Shown: piece by piece, positions 42,482 through 50,479 of the stretch
Numbering within the stretch: position 1 is the stretch's first letter
How the letters are laid out: every line of letters begins with the position of its first letter
Assembly (NCBI RefSeq): GCF_000430705.1
Contig: NZ_AUMN01000021.1
Coordinates: 1 to 64,000 of the forward strand
DNA length: 64,000 nt
Direction: 5' to 3'
Source: Arthrobacter castelli DSM 16402
GTDB taxonomy: Bacteria; Actinomycetota; Actinomycetes; Actinomycetales; Micrococcaceae
Notes under the pieces: generated by a model
Told to the model about the DNA's origin: nothing
Seen by the model: the letters and a program-made list of their open reading frames with translations, nothing else
The model's database searches: none
Position numbers and translations under genes: made by a program

Positions 42482-43022
42482 TCTGGCGGATTTGTCTAAA
42501 ACAATTGGCTGGTGGCGCACTAGCATCATTGTTCTAATCACATTAAGTCTTGCGGGCTGCTCTAATCCCATAGCCACTGACGGACCGTTGGCTATGGGAG
42601 GGCGACCTGGGCAGGTTTGCATCCCTGACCCAACAGAGGGTTTAGCCGTGGTAGGAGCGGTCATCAGGAATACAGGAGATACTAATGTCGCCCTCGACCG
42701 CACGTCACTTATTGATCCTGTTGGCTTATCTGCTGTCGAAGCTTATGCAATTTCAATGGATTACGGTGATACGGCAGTTGGTGCAACGTCAACGAGACCA
42801 GAAACGCAGGCGGCGAAACGGTTATGGCGGTCCAAGTCCCATTTGAATTCGGTAGTTCTAAAGCCTGGGGAGGCGGCTAATATTTTGGTATCGCTAAGGT
42901 TAGAGAACGAACATCACAAGGGTCGGGCCGCCGCAATAGAATTGACTTATGCATTTCAGGGCACTGCCTACATCGCACAATCATCTACACGCATACTTTT
43001 GGCTCCCGAGAGTTGTTTTTAG
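42426..43022 (+). CDS. Lipoprotein of unknown function
   Basis: 198 aa from GTG 42426 (GAGGAAAC upstream); ATG 42465 is an alternative with the same signal. The lipoprotein signal is WWRTSIIVLITLSLAGC with lipobox LAGC. The mature part looks like an all-beta domain (AVVGAVIRNTGDTNVALDRTSLIDPVGL, VVLKPGEAANILVSLRLENEHHKGRAAAIELTYAFQ), similar in style to extracellular immunoglobulin-like domains. It starts inside the preceding gene and nearly touches the next, so the three are co-translated. Function unknown; likely a surface partner of the secreted protein or the protease. Confidence 0.72.
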   Translation: MKPITQEALHQDFMRNRFDLADLSKTIGWWRTSIIVLITLSLAGCSNPIATDGPLAMGGRPGQVCIPDPTEGLAVVGAVIRNTGDTNVALDRTSLIDPVGLSAVEAYAISMDYGDTAVGATSTRPETQAAKRLWRSKSHLNSVVLKPGEAANILVSLRLENEHHKGRAAAIELTYAFQGTAYIAQSSTRILLAPESCF

Positions 43023-43027
43023 TCCCA

Positions 43028-43825
43028 ATGAACGATACATCAAGGTCAAACGTTGTCCACTGGTTCGCCATAATCATAGCATCGCTGTGCGCTGTGGCTG
43101 TTACGGGGTGCACGGTTCAAAGCAAATCAAATATTCCTGCTGCGGGGCGGGTCGCTTTGGTAAACCACTCGGCGCCTTCTAATGATCTGTATAGTGGACA
43201 ATTTTGCGGTGCCGTTCTAGTGGCTCCCAGTCTCTTGGCGACTGCCGCCCACTGCGTGGAGACCAGAACAGCAAAACTGATCGATGCCGTCATGGGTGCA
43301 GATAATCTATGCAAGACAGCCCCTGTTCCTGGGAGACGAGTACGTGTCACAGACATTATGGTTCAGCCTGCGCCCAACGACGAGATCGCGTTGCTCAAGA
43401 CTCAAGGAACATCCGACGTGGAGCCGATGCCCATTTCCCGCCGAACCGATAGTGAAACATTGGTCGTGCCGGGATGGGGACGGATGCATGATGGGGGAGT
43501 TCCGCCATGTAGGGTCAAACACGTTCAAATTCAAAAGGTTGGTTTGCGAAAGTGCGGTAACTATTTGCATGTTCTACACATCGATGACGCTACTAAGCGA
43601 TTGTTTATGTGTGCTGTGCCAGCAAGCAAAACGGGTCTAAATACATGTCAAGGAGACAGTGGAAGCCCTGTCCTCAAACAGAAAGGGGGGCACTGGACAG
43701 TTTCCGGACTCACATTGGGAGGAAAGTCTTGTCTTTCGGGTTCCCCTGGTCTCTACATCTCATCGAAAGCACTCCGATCAGTGTTGCCCAACGAGGTGCG
43801 TCCATCGTACCAACCAAACTCGTAG
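43028..43825 (+). CDS. Trypsin-like serine protease lipoprotein
   Basis: 265 aa from ATG 43028; TTG 43013 is a possible earlier start. Signal sequence FAIIIASLCAVAVTGC ends in a lipobox, so the enzyme is anchored outside the membrane. The S1 triad is complete: His in LLATAAHCVE, Asp in NDEIALLK, Ser in CQGDSGSPVL. Paired cysteines match the trypsin fold. It closes the operon with the secreted protein and a second lipoprotein, and may process one of them or an external target. Confidence 0.85.
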   Translation: MNDTSRSNVVHWFAIIIASLCAVAVTGCTVQSKSNIPAAGRVALVNHSAPSNDLYSGQFCGAVLVAPSLLATAAHCVETRTAKLIDAVMGADNLCKTAPVPGRRVRVTDIMVQPAPNDEIALLKTQGTSDVEPMPISRRTDSETLVVPGWGRMHDGGVPPCRVKHVQIQKVGLRKCGNYLHVLHIDDATKRLFMCAVPASKTGLNTCQGDSGSPVLKQKGGHWTVSGLTLGGKSCLSGSPGLYISSKALRSVLPNEVRPSYQPNS

Positions 43826-44170
43826 CGCGAAGCGGACAACAGATGAAGAAACCTGCCCCTGTTTCAGCATTACTATCATAAACAGTAATGAAGATGGCGT
43901 ATATCCCTCCGCATTGGGGTTTGCGTTCCATGACCGACCGAGAGCGTGCTGACCGACCGATTCATTCGCTTCTGCATTCTCGAAGGCCGGAAGCGGCGTC
44001 TGTCGAGGGTCGACAAGCTCAACAGATACACCTCGCCCTTCGAGGCGCCGGGCCGCATTGAAGGCCAGAAATCGACTTTGGCTCTGTGGATCAAGGCTGG
44101 TGGAAACAATAGGAACTGAAATCGGACAATGCGGCGAGGATTCGACGGAGCCATTCTCATTCTCCGGCAT
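43778..44170 (-). pseudogene. Truncated NAD(P)H-dependent FMN reductase
   Basis: From ATG 44170 the minus frame reads ISVPIVSTSLDPQSQSRFLAFNAARRLEGRGVSVELVDPRQTPLPAFENAEAN, which matches the first beta-alpha-beta unit of flavodoxin-like FMN reductases (I..ISTSLDP.S.S..LA..AA..LE..G..VELVDLRD.PLP.F). After about residue 68 the resemblance ends and the frame closes at 43778 without the FMN-binding SPEYH region. It is therefore a 5' fragment. It is antisense to the end of the protease gene for its last 48 bases. Confidence 0.65.
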
Positions 44171-44464
44171 CTGAATATCAGCACCAGAACTCATCTGAGA
44201 CAGACTACGTCCTCCGGCCATGGACCCCGTCCCGGTCAGGATGGGGCTGCACGACTGGGCGATTCGGACATAAAGCGCTACGAGAAACGCGCCATTAATC
44301 GCTGCGACTCACACCTCAACGGGACCGTACTCCATTGCTATGTGCCACAGTGGCGGGTACTGACACGAAAATTGGGTGGCCACGATGGGCGATCCCGATC
44401 GGTCACACGTAGTGCATCCCATTCGTCAATGAGGCAAAGAGGGGAAGATGGAACTGACGGAAGG

Positions 44465-45310
44465 GTGAGCACCGTGGACCAGACGGAGATTTTCGAGGCG
44501 GAGCGGCCCCGGCTGCTGCGCATTGCCGGCCAGGTGCTGGACGACCATTCCGAGGCCGAGGACATTGTGCAGCAGGCCTGGCTGCGCCTGGATCGGACAG
44601 ACTCCAGCATCGAGAGCCTGCCCGCGTGGCTGACCACGGTCACCACCCGGCTGTGTCTTGACCGGCTGCGCGCCCGCACCCCCGTCCCAGTCGACGAGAT
44701 CCAGCCGCCGGAGGCCGCGCCTGACCCGGCCGACGACGTCGTACTCGCTGACACCGTAGGCGTCGCCCTGCAGTACGTGCTCGACCGGCTCTCTCCAGCC
44801 GAACGCGTCGCCTTTGTGCTGCACGACAGTTTCGGCTTCGAGTTCCCTACCATCGCGTCGGTCCTCGACATCACCCCGGCGGCCGCGCGCAAGCTCGCTT
44901 CCCGGGCACGAGCCAAGGTCAGCCAGCCTGCCGCAGAAGGTCCGCTTGCCGAGTGGGAAGTGGTCGACGCATTCATGGCGGCGGCGAGGAATGGCGAATT
45001 TGAGCGCCTGCTGCAGCTGCTGGCACCGGATGCTTCTGTGACGGCCGACGACGCCGCGATCCTGGCGGGCACCCCGCAGCGGATCGACGGCCGGCAGGAG
45101 GTGGCGACGTTCTTCAATGGCAGCGCCAAGGCCGCACTGTCGGTGTTCGTCGGCGAGCGCCCCGCTGCCGCATGGTTCCACCGGGGCGAAGCGAGGGTGC
45201 TGTTCGACTTCACCGTCGTCGACGGCCTGGTCTCCGGCATCACCTTCCGGGCCGAACCGGAGGTACTGGAGCAGGTGGCCCGGCGCGACGGCGGTCAGCC
45301 GCGCAACTGA
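44465..45310 (+). CDS. ECF sigma factor with SnoaL-like C-terminal domain (ECF41/SigJ type)
   Basis: 281 aa from GTG 44465; GTG 44474 is nine bases after GGAAGG and may be the real start. Region 2: FEAERPRLLRIAGQVLDDHSEAEDIVQQAWLRL. Region 4: LSPAERVAFVLHDSFGFEFPTIASVLDITPAAARKLASRARAKV. The C-terminal 110 residues (EWEVVDAFMAAARNGEFERLLQLLAPDASVTADD, AAAWFHRGEARVLFDFTVVDG) form a SnoaL-like domain, which in ECF41 sigma factors modulates activity in place of an anti-sigma factor. These often control a nearby oxidoreductase or DGPF-type gene. Confidence 0.88.
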   Translation: MSTVDQTEIFEAERPRLLRIAGQVLDDHSEAEDIVQQAWLRLDRTDSSIESLPAWLTTVTTRLCLDRLRARTPVPVDEIQPPEAAPDPADDVVLADTVGVALQYVLDRLSPAERVAFVLHDSFGFEFPTIASVLDITPAAARKLASRARAKVSQPAAEGPLAEWEVVDAFMAAARNGEFERLLQLLAPDASVTADDAAILAGTPQRIDGRQEVATFFNGSAKAALSVFVGERPAAAWFHRGEARVLFDFTVVDGLVSGITFRAEPEVLEQVARRDGGQPRN

Positions 45311-45329
45311 TTTGCGTTCTACTCACGCG

Positions 45330-45360
45330 TATAAGTACAAATGATTGCTTGTGCTATAGT
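45330..45360 (+). promoter_or_regulatory. ArsR-type operator over a -10 element
   Basis: An imperfect palindrome, left arm TATAAGTACAA (45330-45340) and right arm TTGTGCTATA (45349-45358), overlaps the -10 sequence TATAGT (45355-45360), 27 bases before the ArsR start codon. This is the usual place for autoregulation by ArsR proteins. Confidence 0.55.
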
Positions 45361-45386
45361 CGGAGCACCCGTCGCGAAGGAGTGCC

Positions 45387-45716
45387 ATGGCCGGCATAGC
45401 GGACCCGGACCGTGCGTGGAAGGCGCTGGCAGACCCGAACCGGCGTGCGATCCTCAGCGTCGTGCAGTCCGGGCCGGCTCCGGTGGGCCGAATCGCTGAG
45501 CAGGTCGAGCTGTCCCAGCAAACGACGTCGCATCATCTGCGTGTGTTGCGTGATGCCGGCCTGACCCACAGCGCCCAGCAGGGCACGCGCCACCTGTACG
45601 CGGTCAATACTGACGGATTGGCAGCCATCCAGTCGTATCTCGATGGTTTCTGGCCCGAGCGACTGAGCGCGTTGAAAGCCGCCGTCGAATCCCAAGGGCG
45701 GGTCAGCGATGGGTGA
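45387..45716 (+). CDS. ArsR-family transcriptional repressor
   Basis: 109 aa, ATG after GAAGGAG. Winged helix: ALADPNRRAILSVVQSGPAPVGRIAEQVELSQQTTSHHLRVLRDAGLTHSAQQGTRHLYAV. There are no metal-binding cysteines. This type, coupled to an AHSA1 gene (overlap ATGGGTGA at 45709-45716), is common in actinobacteria and usually represses its own small operon. A palindrome over its -10 box supports this. Confidence 0.9.
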   Translation: MAGIADPDRAWKALADPNRRAILSVVQSGPAPVGRIAEQVELSQQTTSHHLRVLRDAGLTHSAQQGTRHLYAVNTDGLAAIQSYLDGFWPERLSALKAAVESQGRVSDG

Positions 45717-46137
45717 GTTCAGCACGTCAATCGAAATCGATGCGGCACCGGAGGTGGTATTTGAGTATCTGGTGACCGACGCCGGCATGACCGCTTGGAT
45801 GGGTCAGTGGGCCCAGCTGGACGCGCGCCCAGGTGGCAGTTTCGCCGTGAACATCGCCGGTTACCCGATCCGCGGCGAGTATCTCGAAGTTGATCGGCCG
45901 CACCGCGTGGTTGTCTCGTGGGGCGCCGTCGGCAATCCTGACCTGCCGCCCGGCACATCGATCGTGGAGTTCAGCCTGACGCCTGCGGGAAGCGGCACCC
46001 GCGTCGACCTCACCCACAAGGCACTGCCCGACGTCGACATGCCGGGTCATGCCGATGGCTGGGCCCACTTCCTGCCGCGGCTGAAAATCGCTGCCACCGG
46101 CGGGGACGCCGGCAGCGACACCTGGACGCCAACCTAG
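45709..46137 (+). CDS. SRPBCC/AHSA1-family protein
   Basis: 142 aa, overlapping the ArsR stop. The START-like fold signature is seen in SIEIDAAPEVVFEYLVTDAGMTAWMGQWAQLDARPGGSF and GEYLEVDRPHRVVVSWG, ending WAHFLPRLKIAATGGD. Such proteins have a hydrophobic ligand pocket; the ligand is unknown. Co-transcribed with the ArsR regulator and probably the following SnoaL-like gene. Confidence 0.88.
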   Translation: MGEFSTSIEIDAAPEVVFEYLVTDAGMTAWMGQWAQLDARPGGSFAVNIAGYPIRGEYLEVDRPHRVVVSWGAVGNPDLPPGTSIVEFSLTPAGSGTRVDLTHKALPDVDMPGHADGWAHFLPRLKIAATGGDAGSDTWTPT

Positions 46138-46175
46138 AACCCAGAAGATGTATCTGATCTGAAAGGAACAAACCA

Positions 46176-46577
46176 ATGACGCAGAGTTCCGCAACAACGC
46201 CGCTGGACACCGTCCTTGCCTACCACGAGGCCTGGACCGGCGGGGATCTGGACGGCGCGTTCGCCCTGGTCGCCCCGGACATTACCTGCCAGGCTCCCGG
46301 GCAGAAACTGGCGGGGATCGAAGCATACAGCGATTACATCGGCGGCTTCGCGCCCATGCTGACGGGCATCAAGGACATAGCGACGTTCACCGACGGCCAC
46401 CGTGTGGCACTGTTCTACTACCCGCAGACCGAAGTCACCGCCACAACTCCGGCGGCCGAGTGCTTCACTGTTCACGACGGCGTAATCACCGAGTCCGTGC
46501 TGATCTTCGACCGGCTCTCCTACGCCCCCGCGGATCAGCAAAGCCGGGCAGGTGAGGCTGATGACGGCGGAGCGTGA
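46176..46577 (+). CDS. SnoaL-like (NTF2 fold) protein
   Basis: 133 aa, GAAAGGA before the ATG. The NTF2-like start LDTVLAYHEAWTGGDLDGAFALVAPDITCQAPG identifies a SnoaL-like polyketide-cyclase-type fold, used by many small enzymes and binding proteins. It lies 38 bases after the AHSA1 gene on the same strand, and the truncated TfoX-like frame starts inside its last codons. Confidence 0.82.
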   Translation: MTQSSATTPLDTVLAYHEAWTGGDLDGAFALVAPDITCQAPGQKLAGIEAYSDYIGGFAPMLTGIKDIATFTDGHRVALFYYPQTEVTATTPAAECFTVHDGVITESVLIFDRLSYAPADQQSRAGEADDGGA

Positions 46578-46716
46578 GCACCTGACTGCACGCATCCGGG
46601 AAGTGTTGAGGGACGCGCCCCGCTTGCGTGAGGTTTCGATGTTCGGCGGCATCTCGTTCATGGTCAACGAGAAGATGGTGGTGGCAGCGACCAAGAGCAG
46701 CTTTCCTTCTGGATAG
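46561..46716 (+). pseudogene. Truncated TfoX N-terminal-domain protein
   Basis: A 51-codon frame starting at ATG 46561 inside the SnoaL-like gene: MTAEREHLTARIREVLRDAP, then RLREVSMFGGISFMVNEKMVV and AATKSSFPSG. 'V..MFGG.SFMVN.KM.V' is the start of the TfoX N-terminal domain, about 100 residues when complete. Here it stops after half of that, and no continuation was found in the other frames. Too short to be functional as TfoX. Confidence 0.7.
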
Positions 46717-46855
46717 AGCAAGGCTTGCAGCACAATCGCGGAAGCTGACAGGCAGAGCGGGCAACTGATCCGCGCCCCCGGTCACACTTGCCGTGCGCGA
46801 ATCGTCAACCAAGTGAACATCAAAATAACGAATCACCTCACAAGAAGGAATCGCT

Positions 46856-47092
46856 ATGAAAACCATGACCTGCCGCCAGCTGGGCGGACCGTGCGACCTC
46901 GAGCATCGGGGTGAGAGCGCCGACGACGTCATCAATGCCCAGGACCGTCACCTCAAGGAAGCCGTAAAAGCGGGGGATGCCTCCCACCAGGAGGCGCGGG
47001 AGGCGATGAAGGGCCGCTGGCGCCGGCCGAAGAAGTCGTTGGACTGGTACCGCGACACCAAGCAGGCGTTCGCCGAACTTCCCGAAGGCTGA
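46856..47092 (+). CDS. Small conserved protein (DUF1059-like)
   Basis: 78 aa, ATG after AGAAGGAATCGCT. The sequence MKTMTCRQLGGPCDLEHRGESADDVINAQDRHLKEAV, then HQEAREAMKGRWRRPKKSLDWYRDTKQAFAELPE, is a pattern I recognise from small actinobacterial proteins with a CxxLGGxCD start. Two cysteines may bind metal. Cytosolic, function unknown. The next gene starts 59 bases on. Confidence 0.8.
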   Translation: MKTMTCRQLGGPCDLEHRGESADDVINAQDRHLKEAVKAGDASHQEAREAMKGRWRRPKKSLDWYRDTKQAFAELPEG

Positions 47093-47151
47093 CCCGCCGC
47101 AGCGCGGGGCAGCGCGGCCAGCACGACCAGCGACACGAAAGCGAGAATCCC

Positions 47152-47457
47152 ATGAAAACCATCGACATCCCCGGTGGCTTAGTGCACGAACTGCCCGCGG
47201 ATCTGGCCGATGCGCTGATGGCCAACACCACGGCACGGGATATCTGGACGAGCCTCACACCGTTGGCGCGCAACGAGTTCCTCTGCTGGGTTGAGGATGC
47301 AAAGCAGCAGCAGACCCGCGAGCGCCGGATCCGGCGGACCCAGGAGGAACTGGATGAGGGCAAGCGCCGGCCGTGCTGCTGGGCCGGATGCAAACACCGT
47401 GAACCCGGCACGGGTAAAAGCCGACAATTCCAGCTCCGGTTCGACGTCGTTGTTTAA
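47152..47457 (+). CDS. YdeI/OmpD-associated-type small protein
   Basis: 101 aa. LPADLADALMANTTARDIWTSLTPLARNEFLCWVEDAKQQQTRERRIRRTQEELDEGKRRPCCWAGCKHRE is the C-terminal domain of YdeI-type proteins (A...L.P..R.E.L.W...AK...TR..RI....E.L..G). Here it stands alone with a short CCxxGCKHR tail. In Bacillus the family has been linked to antimicrobial peptide resistance. Third of a run of small + strand genes. Confidence 0.78.
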   Translation: MKTIDIPGGLVHELPADLADALMANTTARDIWTSLTPLARNEFLCWVEDAKQQQTRERRIRRTQEELDEGKRRPCCWAGCKHREPGTGKSRQFQLRFDVVV

Positions 47458-47614
47458 AGGGTGGTTACGGCCAATGTCATGGGCCGGTGGCTTGGTTGCT
47501 ATGTTGGACTGGAAGCAGCCGTTGTCAGTGACCAGTAAGCGCTGCTGAAATCTTGACCGTCATGGATGCGAACCTTCAAGGACTTCCCATGACTGACTTT
47601 CCTTGGAGGATCTG

Positions 47615-48046
47615 GTGTCACCGGTTGTTCGGCGGATCATTTACGTCATCAGCTACGAACTCATCGCTATCCTGCTCACCACCCTGGGCCTCGTTGTCCT
47701 GGGGTTTGGTGGCGACAGTTCCGGCATCGTGGCTGTGGCAGCATCGACGATCGCTGTTGTGTGGAACTTCATCTGGACCACCTTGTTCGAGGCGTGGGAG
47801 GAGCGGCAGGAATCCCAGACCCGCACACTTCCACGGCGGATCGTATATGCCATCGGTTTCGAAGGCGGACTGGTTTTATGGCTGCTGCCGATCGTGGCCT
47901 GGATACTGCAGGTGTCACTGCTCCAGGCATTCAGCCTCGAGGTCGGCTTGCTGGCATTCTTCCTCGTCTACACGTTCGTCTACGCGTGGCTGTTCGATAA
48001 AGTGCTGCCGCCCGTGAGGCAAGAGCGGACCTCACGAGTGAACTGA
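47615..48046 (+). CDS. PACE-family membrane transporter
   Basis: 143 aa from GTG 47615, which has GGAGGA just upstream; TTG 47603 is less likely. Two tandem pairs of membrane helices, each starting with RRI.Y...E (RRIIYVISYELIAILLTTLGLVVLG and RRIVYAIGFEGGLVLWLLPIVAW), with WNFIWTTLFEAWE between, are the bacterial transmembrane pair signature of PACE exporters. Known members export biguanides and polyamines. Confidence 0.85.
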   Translation: MSPVVRRIIYVISYELIAILLTTLGLVVLGFGGDSSGIVAVAASTIAVVWNFIWTTLFEAWEERQESQTRTLPRRIVYAIGFEGGLVLWLLPIVAWILQVSLLQAFSLEVGLLAFFLVYTFVYAWLFDKVLPPVRQERTSRVN

Positions 48047-48231
48047 CCGGTTCCTGCTCCGCTCCCAACATGCTTGTGGGACGAATCCGCCCCGGTTGAT
48101 ACACCGCGGCTCTGCCGATTCAGAATACGCATGCTTGCCTGCCCACGCGCGTTGCCAAGCCTTCTCGGCCAACTGTAGACTGGAAGCAGGTCGTGAGTCG
48201 CTTTGGATTTCCGAGGCGCATCGATCCGGCA

Positions 48232-48253
48232 AGGTCCACCTTCGGGTGGACCT
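48232..48253. terminator. Hairpin with TTCG loop
   Basis: AGGTCCACC-TTCG-GGTGGACCT, perfect 9-base arms with a stable tetraloop. It lies just beyond the DUF3800 stop (48260) on the minus strand and 185 bases after the PACE gene on the plus strand, where CTGCTTT follows. It can serve either direction. Confidence 0.7.
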
Positions 48254-48259
48254 ACTGCT

Positions 48260-48996
48260 TTAAGGCGGCCACCGGTCACGGTATGTTCGAATCAACGGTG
48301 ACACATGTTCAGCGAGTATCCGGCGCATTTCCTGGTCACCCCGGTTGGGGGTGGGACCCATTCTCGCGACGCGATGCAAACCATAAATAACGAGGTCCGC
48401 AAGCTGTACTCCTCGATTGGTTTCACACCTCACGAAGTGAACGGTATCGACTACGTTTCGAATTGCGCCGTAAGCCCCAACTCCAATTGTTTCCTGCCTT
48501 TGCATACCTGCCACGAGGTTGATGGCAAAAGCATCGTGCTCAGTCGTTTCGTCCGCTACCAAAAGGACTCGTTGTAGCAATGGGTCCCGCTGGCGCTTAG
48601 CAAATGAGTTGATCTTTTCGACCAGGAGCTGAAAAGCCATCAAGTGCGGCGACGTCGCAACGGAGTCTGTAACGCTTAGCTTTGTTTTATCTATCGAAGA
48701 ATGAGCTATGACGCAGTTGTGCTCGGCAAGCAGCGCCACGGACATCTCAAAAGCACGAACCCGCACCTCGACCGGAACATGAAGCCAAGCGCCCTTACCA
48801 CGAAACATCTCTGTACCGTGGAACTCCACGTCAGCGCTAACGCCCGCAACGCCGCTCAGAATACCGTCGACGGCAAGGGAAAGTGCCAGCACCTGGTCTT
48901 CCGGACAAGTACCGCGCCCATCCAGTGCGTAGGTTGGGCCGGATCATCCAGCCGCATCCCAGTATTTCCGCTCTCGTCGATGTAACAAAGCCACAT
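48260..48996 (-). pseudogene. DUF3800 protein with one frameshift
   Basis: From ATG 48996 the minus strand reads MWLCYIDESGNTGMRLDD, then PAQPTHWMGAVLVRK, the typical DUF3800 start with the acidic pair in YIDESGN, and then loses frame. The next frame continues DQVLALSLAVDGILSGVAG to SPHLMAFQLLVEKINSF, LLVADET and VQLADLVIYGL, ending at 48260. One missing G near 48899-48902 (CGGAAGACC for CGGGAAGACC) explains it. DUF3800 proteins are RNase H-like and often lie in mobile or defence regions. Confidence 0.85.
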
Positions 48997-49069
48997 GTCG
49001 CCAGCGTAGGTGCAAGGTCAGACAAAACCGCTGCCCCTTCGCCCCGTCATTCCTCCCGACGACGTCTCC

Positions 49070-50413
49070 CTACAGAAGCCCTGCGCGATCGACTTCCCGT
49101 ACGAACCTGGGCCGGTTGCGGTGCTCCTCAAGCAGACTCAAGATGTATTCCCGGCACATCTCGGGCTGGCCTGCAGCGGCGCTGAACTTTCTCAACTTCC
49201 GCATCCTTTTCACAGCGGATCGATAGTTGCGGGCATCGGCAACCGCGAGGTCTGATTCGATGAGTTCGCGCAGGGTTGGGATGACCGCGCCCGGGTCGAC
49301 TTCGCCGTAGGCGTCAACAACCCGGGTCAATACGTCAATGTCGGCGGGGGCCAGCCGCTGAGCAGCGTCCCACGCTCGTTGAGGGTCGTCGAGATCGAGG
49401 AGCAGGAACAAGACCAGGTCGCGCGGCCGCGACTCCAACGCCGCCAACACCTCTGGCTCCGCCTGTGGCCATTCACTTCCCATTGCCTTCCGCAACCGGC
49501 TGGCTGCCGATGAGGTCGGCCGGTGGTCGAAGACCTCGCGGTGGGCTGGAGCGAGCTCATCCGGGCGATGCTCGGCGACCAGGGTGCACCACAATTCGGC
49601 CGCCTGATCGGCCTGATGCCAAGGTTCCATGGCGGCCCCGCGCCGCGCAAACGTCAGCGCCTGCTCAATATGCCCGATTTCGGCCAGCGCTGCGGCAGTC
49701 TCACGCATTTGATACGCCATGTTCTGGTCGCCGCCATACCGTGCAATCACCGCATCAGCATCCCCGTCCACGACAGCGAGCCGTTGCGCATTGAAATTAA
49801 GCAGAAACCGGTTATGACGGGCAGTGATCATTTCCTCATAAGCGTCGCTGTTGCCGAAGACCGGCCGGATGGCGTGCTCTTCCTCACGGGTCGGCTCCGG
49901 CGGCAGCGACTCCGCAATTTTGTGCAGCTCATCCCGGTACTTCGCCATGCCCTTGTTACCCAGCGCTCCGGCATAGCGCACGATGTCGATCGTGAAGAAA
50001 TCCTGGGTCCCATCGAACTGGAACTTGATCAACCATGCGACGAGTTTTGACGCCGGTGGAGGAGCGATACTTGCCACTTCGGCGTGCAACTCCAGCAAAT
50101 TGCCGATGATGCCGCCGATAGAACCATCGGAGTCGTCTGCCCGCAGCACAACACGCACCATAGAGCTAATTGCTTTCTGCACATACGGCAACACTGCAGC
50201 GGCATCACCGGCAGTTGCCGCCAGGCGGAGAGCACGGGCGCCTTCATTGGCGTGCCAAGCGTACTCGTTTGCAGCGCTCCGCCAGTGCAAGTCACGCCGC
50301 GTCCGGAACAACGGCATGACATCGGCTTTCAGGTAGGCGACGACGTCGCCGTGTCCGGTCTCAGCCACCAGCAACCATCTCCCTTCAACTGTGATGAAGA
50401 TGCGTTGCCGCAA
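49070..50413 (-). CDS. DUF6880-like helical-repeat protein, 5' end uncertain
   Basis: 447 codons from TTG 50413. The frame is open and coding-like a little further upstream (AQRWSDAARLRQRIFITV) to a TAA near 50450, but has no ATG or GTG, so the gene may be truncated at its start. The protein is helical and TPR-like (IGHIEQALTFARRGAAMEPWHQADQAAELWCTLV, YILSLLEEHRNRPRFVREVDRAGL at the end), as in the C-terminal half of SWIM zinc-finger proteins and DUF6880. The zinc-finger part itself is not found upstream. Function unknown. Confidence 0.65.
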   Translation of the reverse strand: MRQRIFITVEGRWLLVAETGHGDVVAYLKADVMPLFRTRRDLHWRSAANEYAWHANEGARALRLAATAGDAAAVLPYVQKAISSMVRVVLRADDSDGSIGGIIGNLLELHAEVASIAPPPASKLVAWLIKFQFDGTQDFFTIDIVRYAGALGNKGMAKYRDELHKIAESLPPEPTREEEHAIRPVFGNSDAYEEMITARHNRFLLNFNAQRLAVVDGDADAVIARYGGDQNMAYQMRETAAALAEIGHIEQALTFARRGAAMEPWHQADQAAELWCTLVAEHRPDELAPAHREVFDHRPTSSAASRLRKAMGSEWPQAEPEVLAALESRPRDLVLFLLLDLDDPQRAWDAAQRLAPADIDVLTRVVDAYGEVDPGAVIPTLRELIESDLAVADARNYRSAVKRMRKLRKFSAAAGQPEMCREYILSLLEEHRNRPRFVREVDRAGLL

Positions 50414-50479
50414 TCGGGCCGCATCGCTCCACCGCTGCGCACTTTACGCGACGCAGGGACAGCACATTTCGCACTCGTC

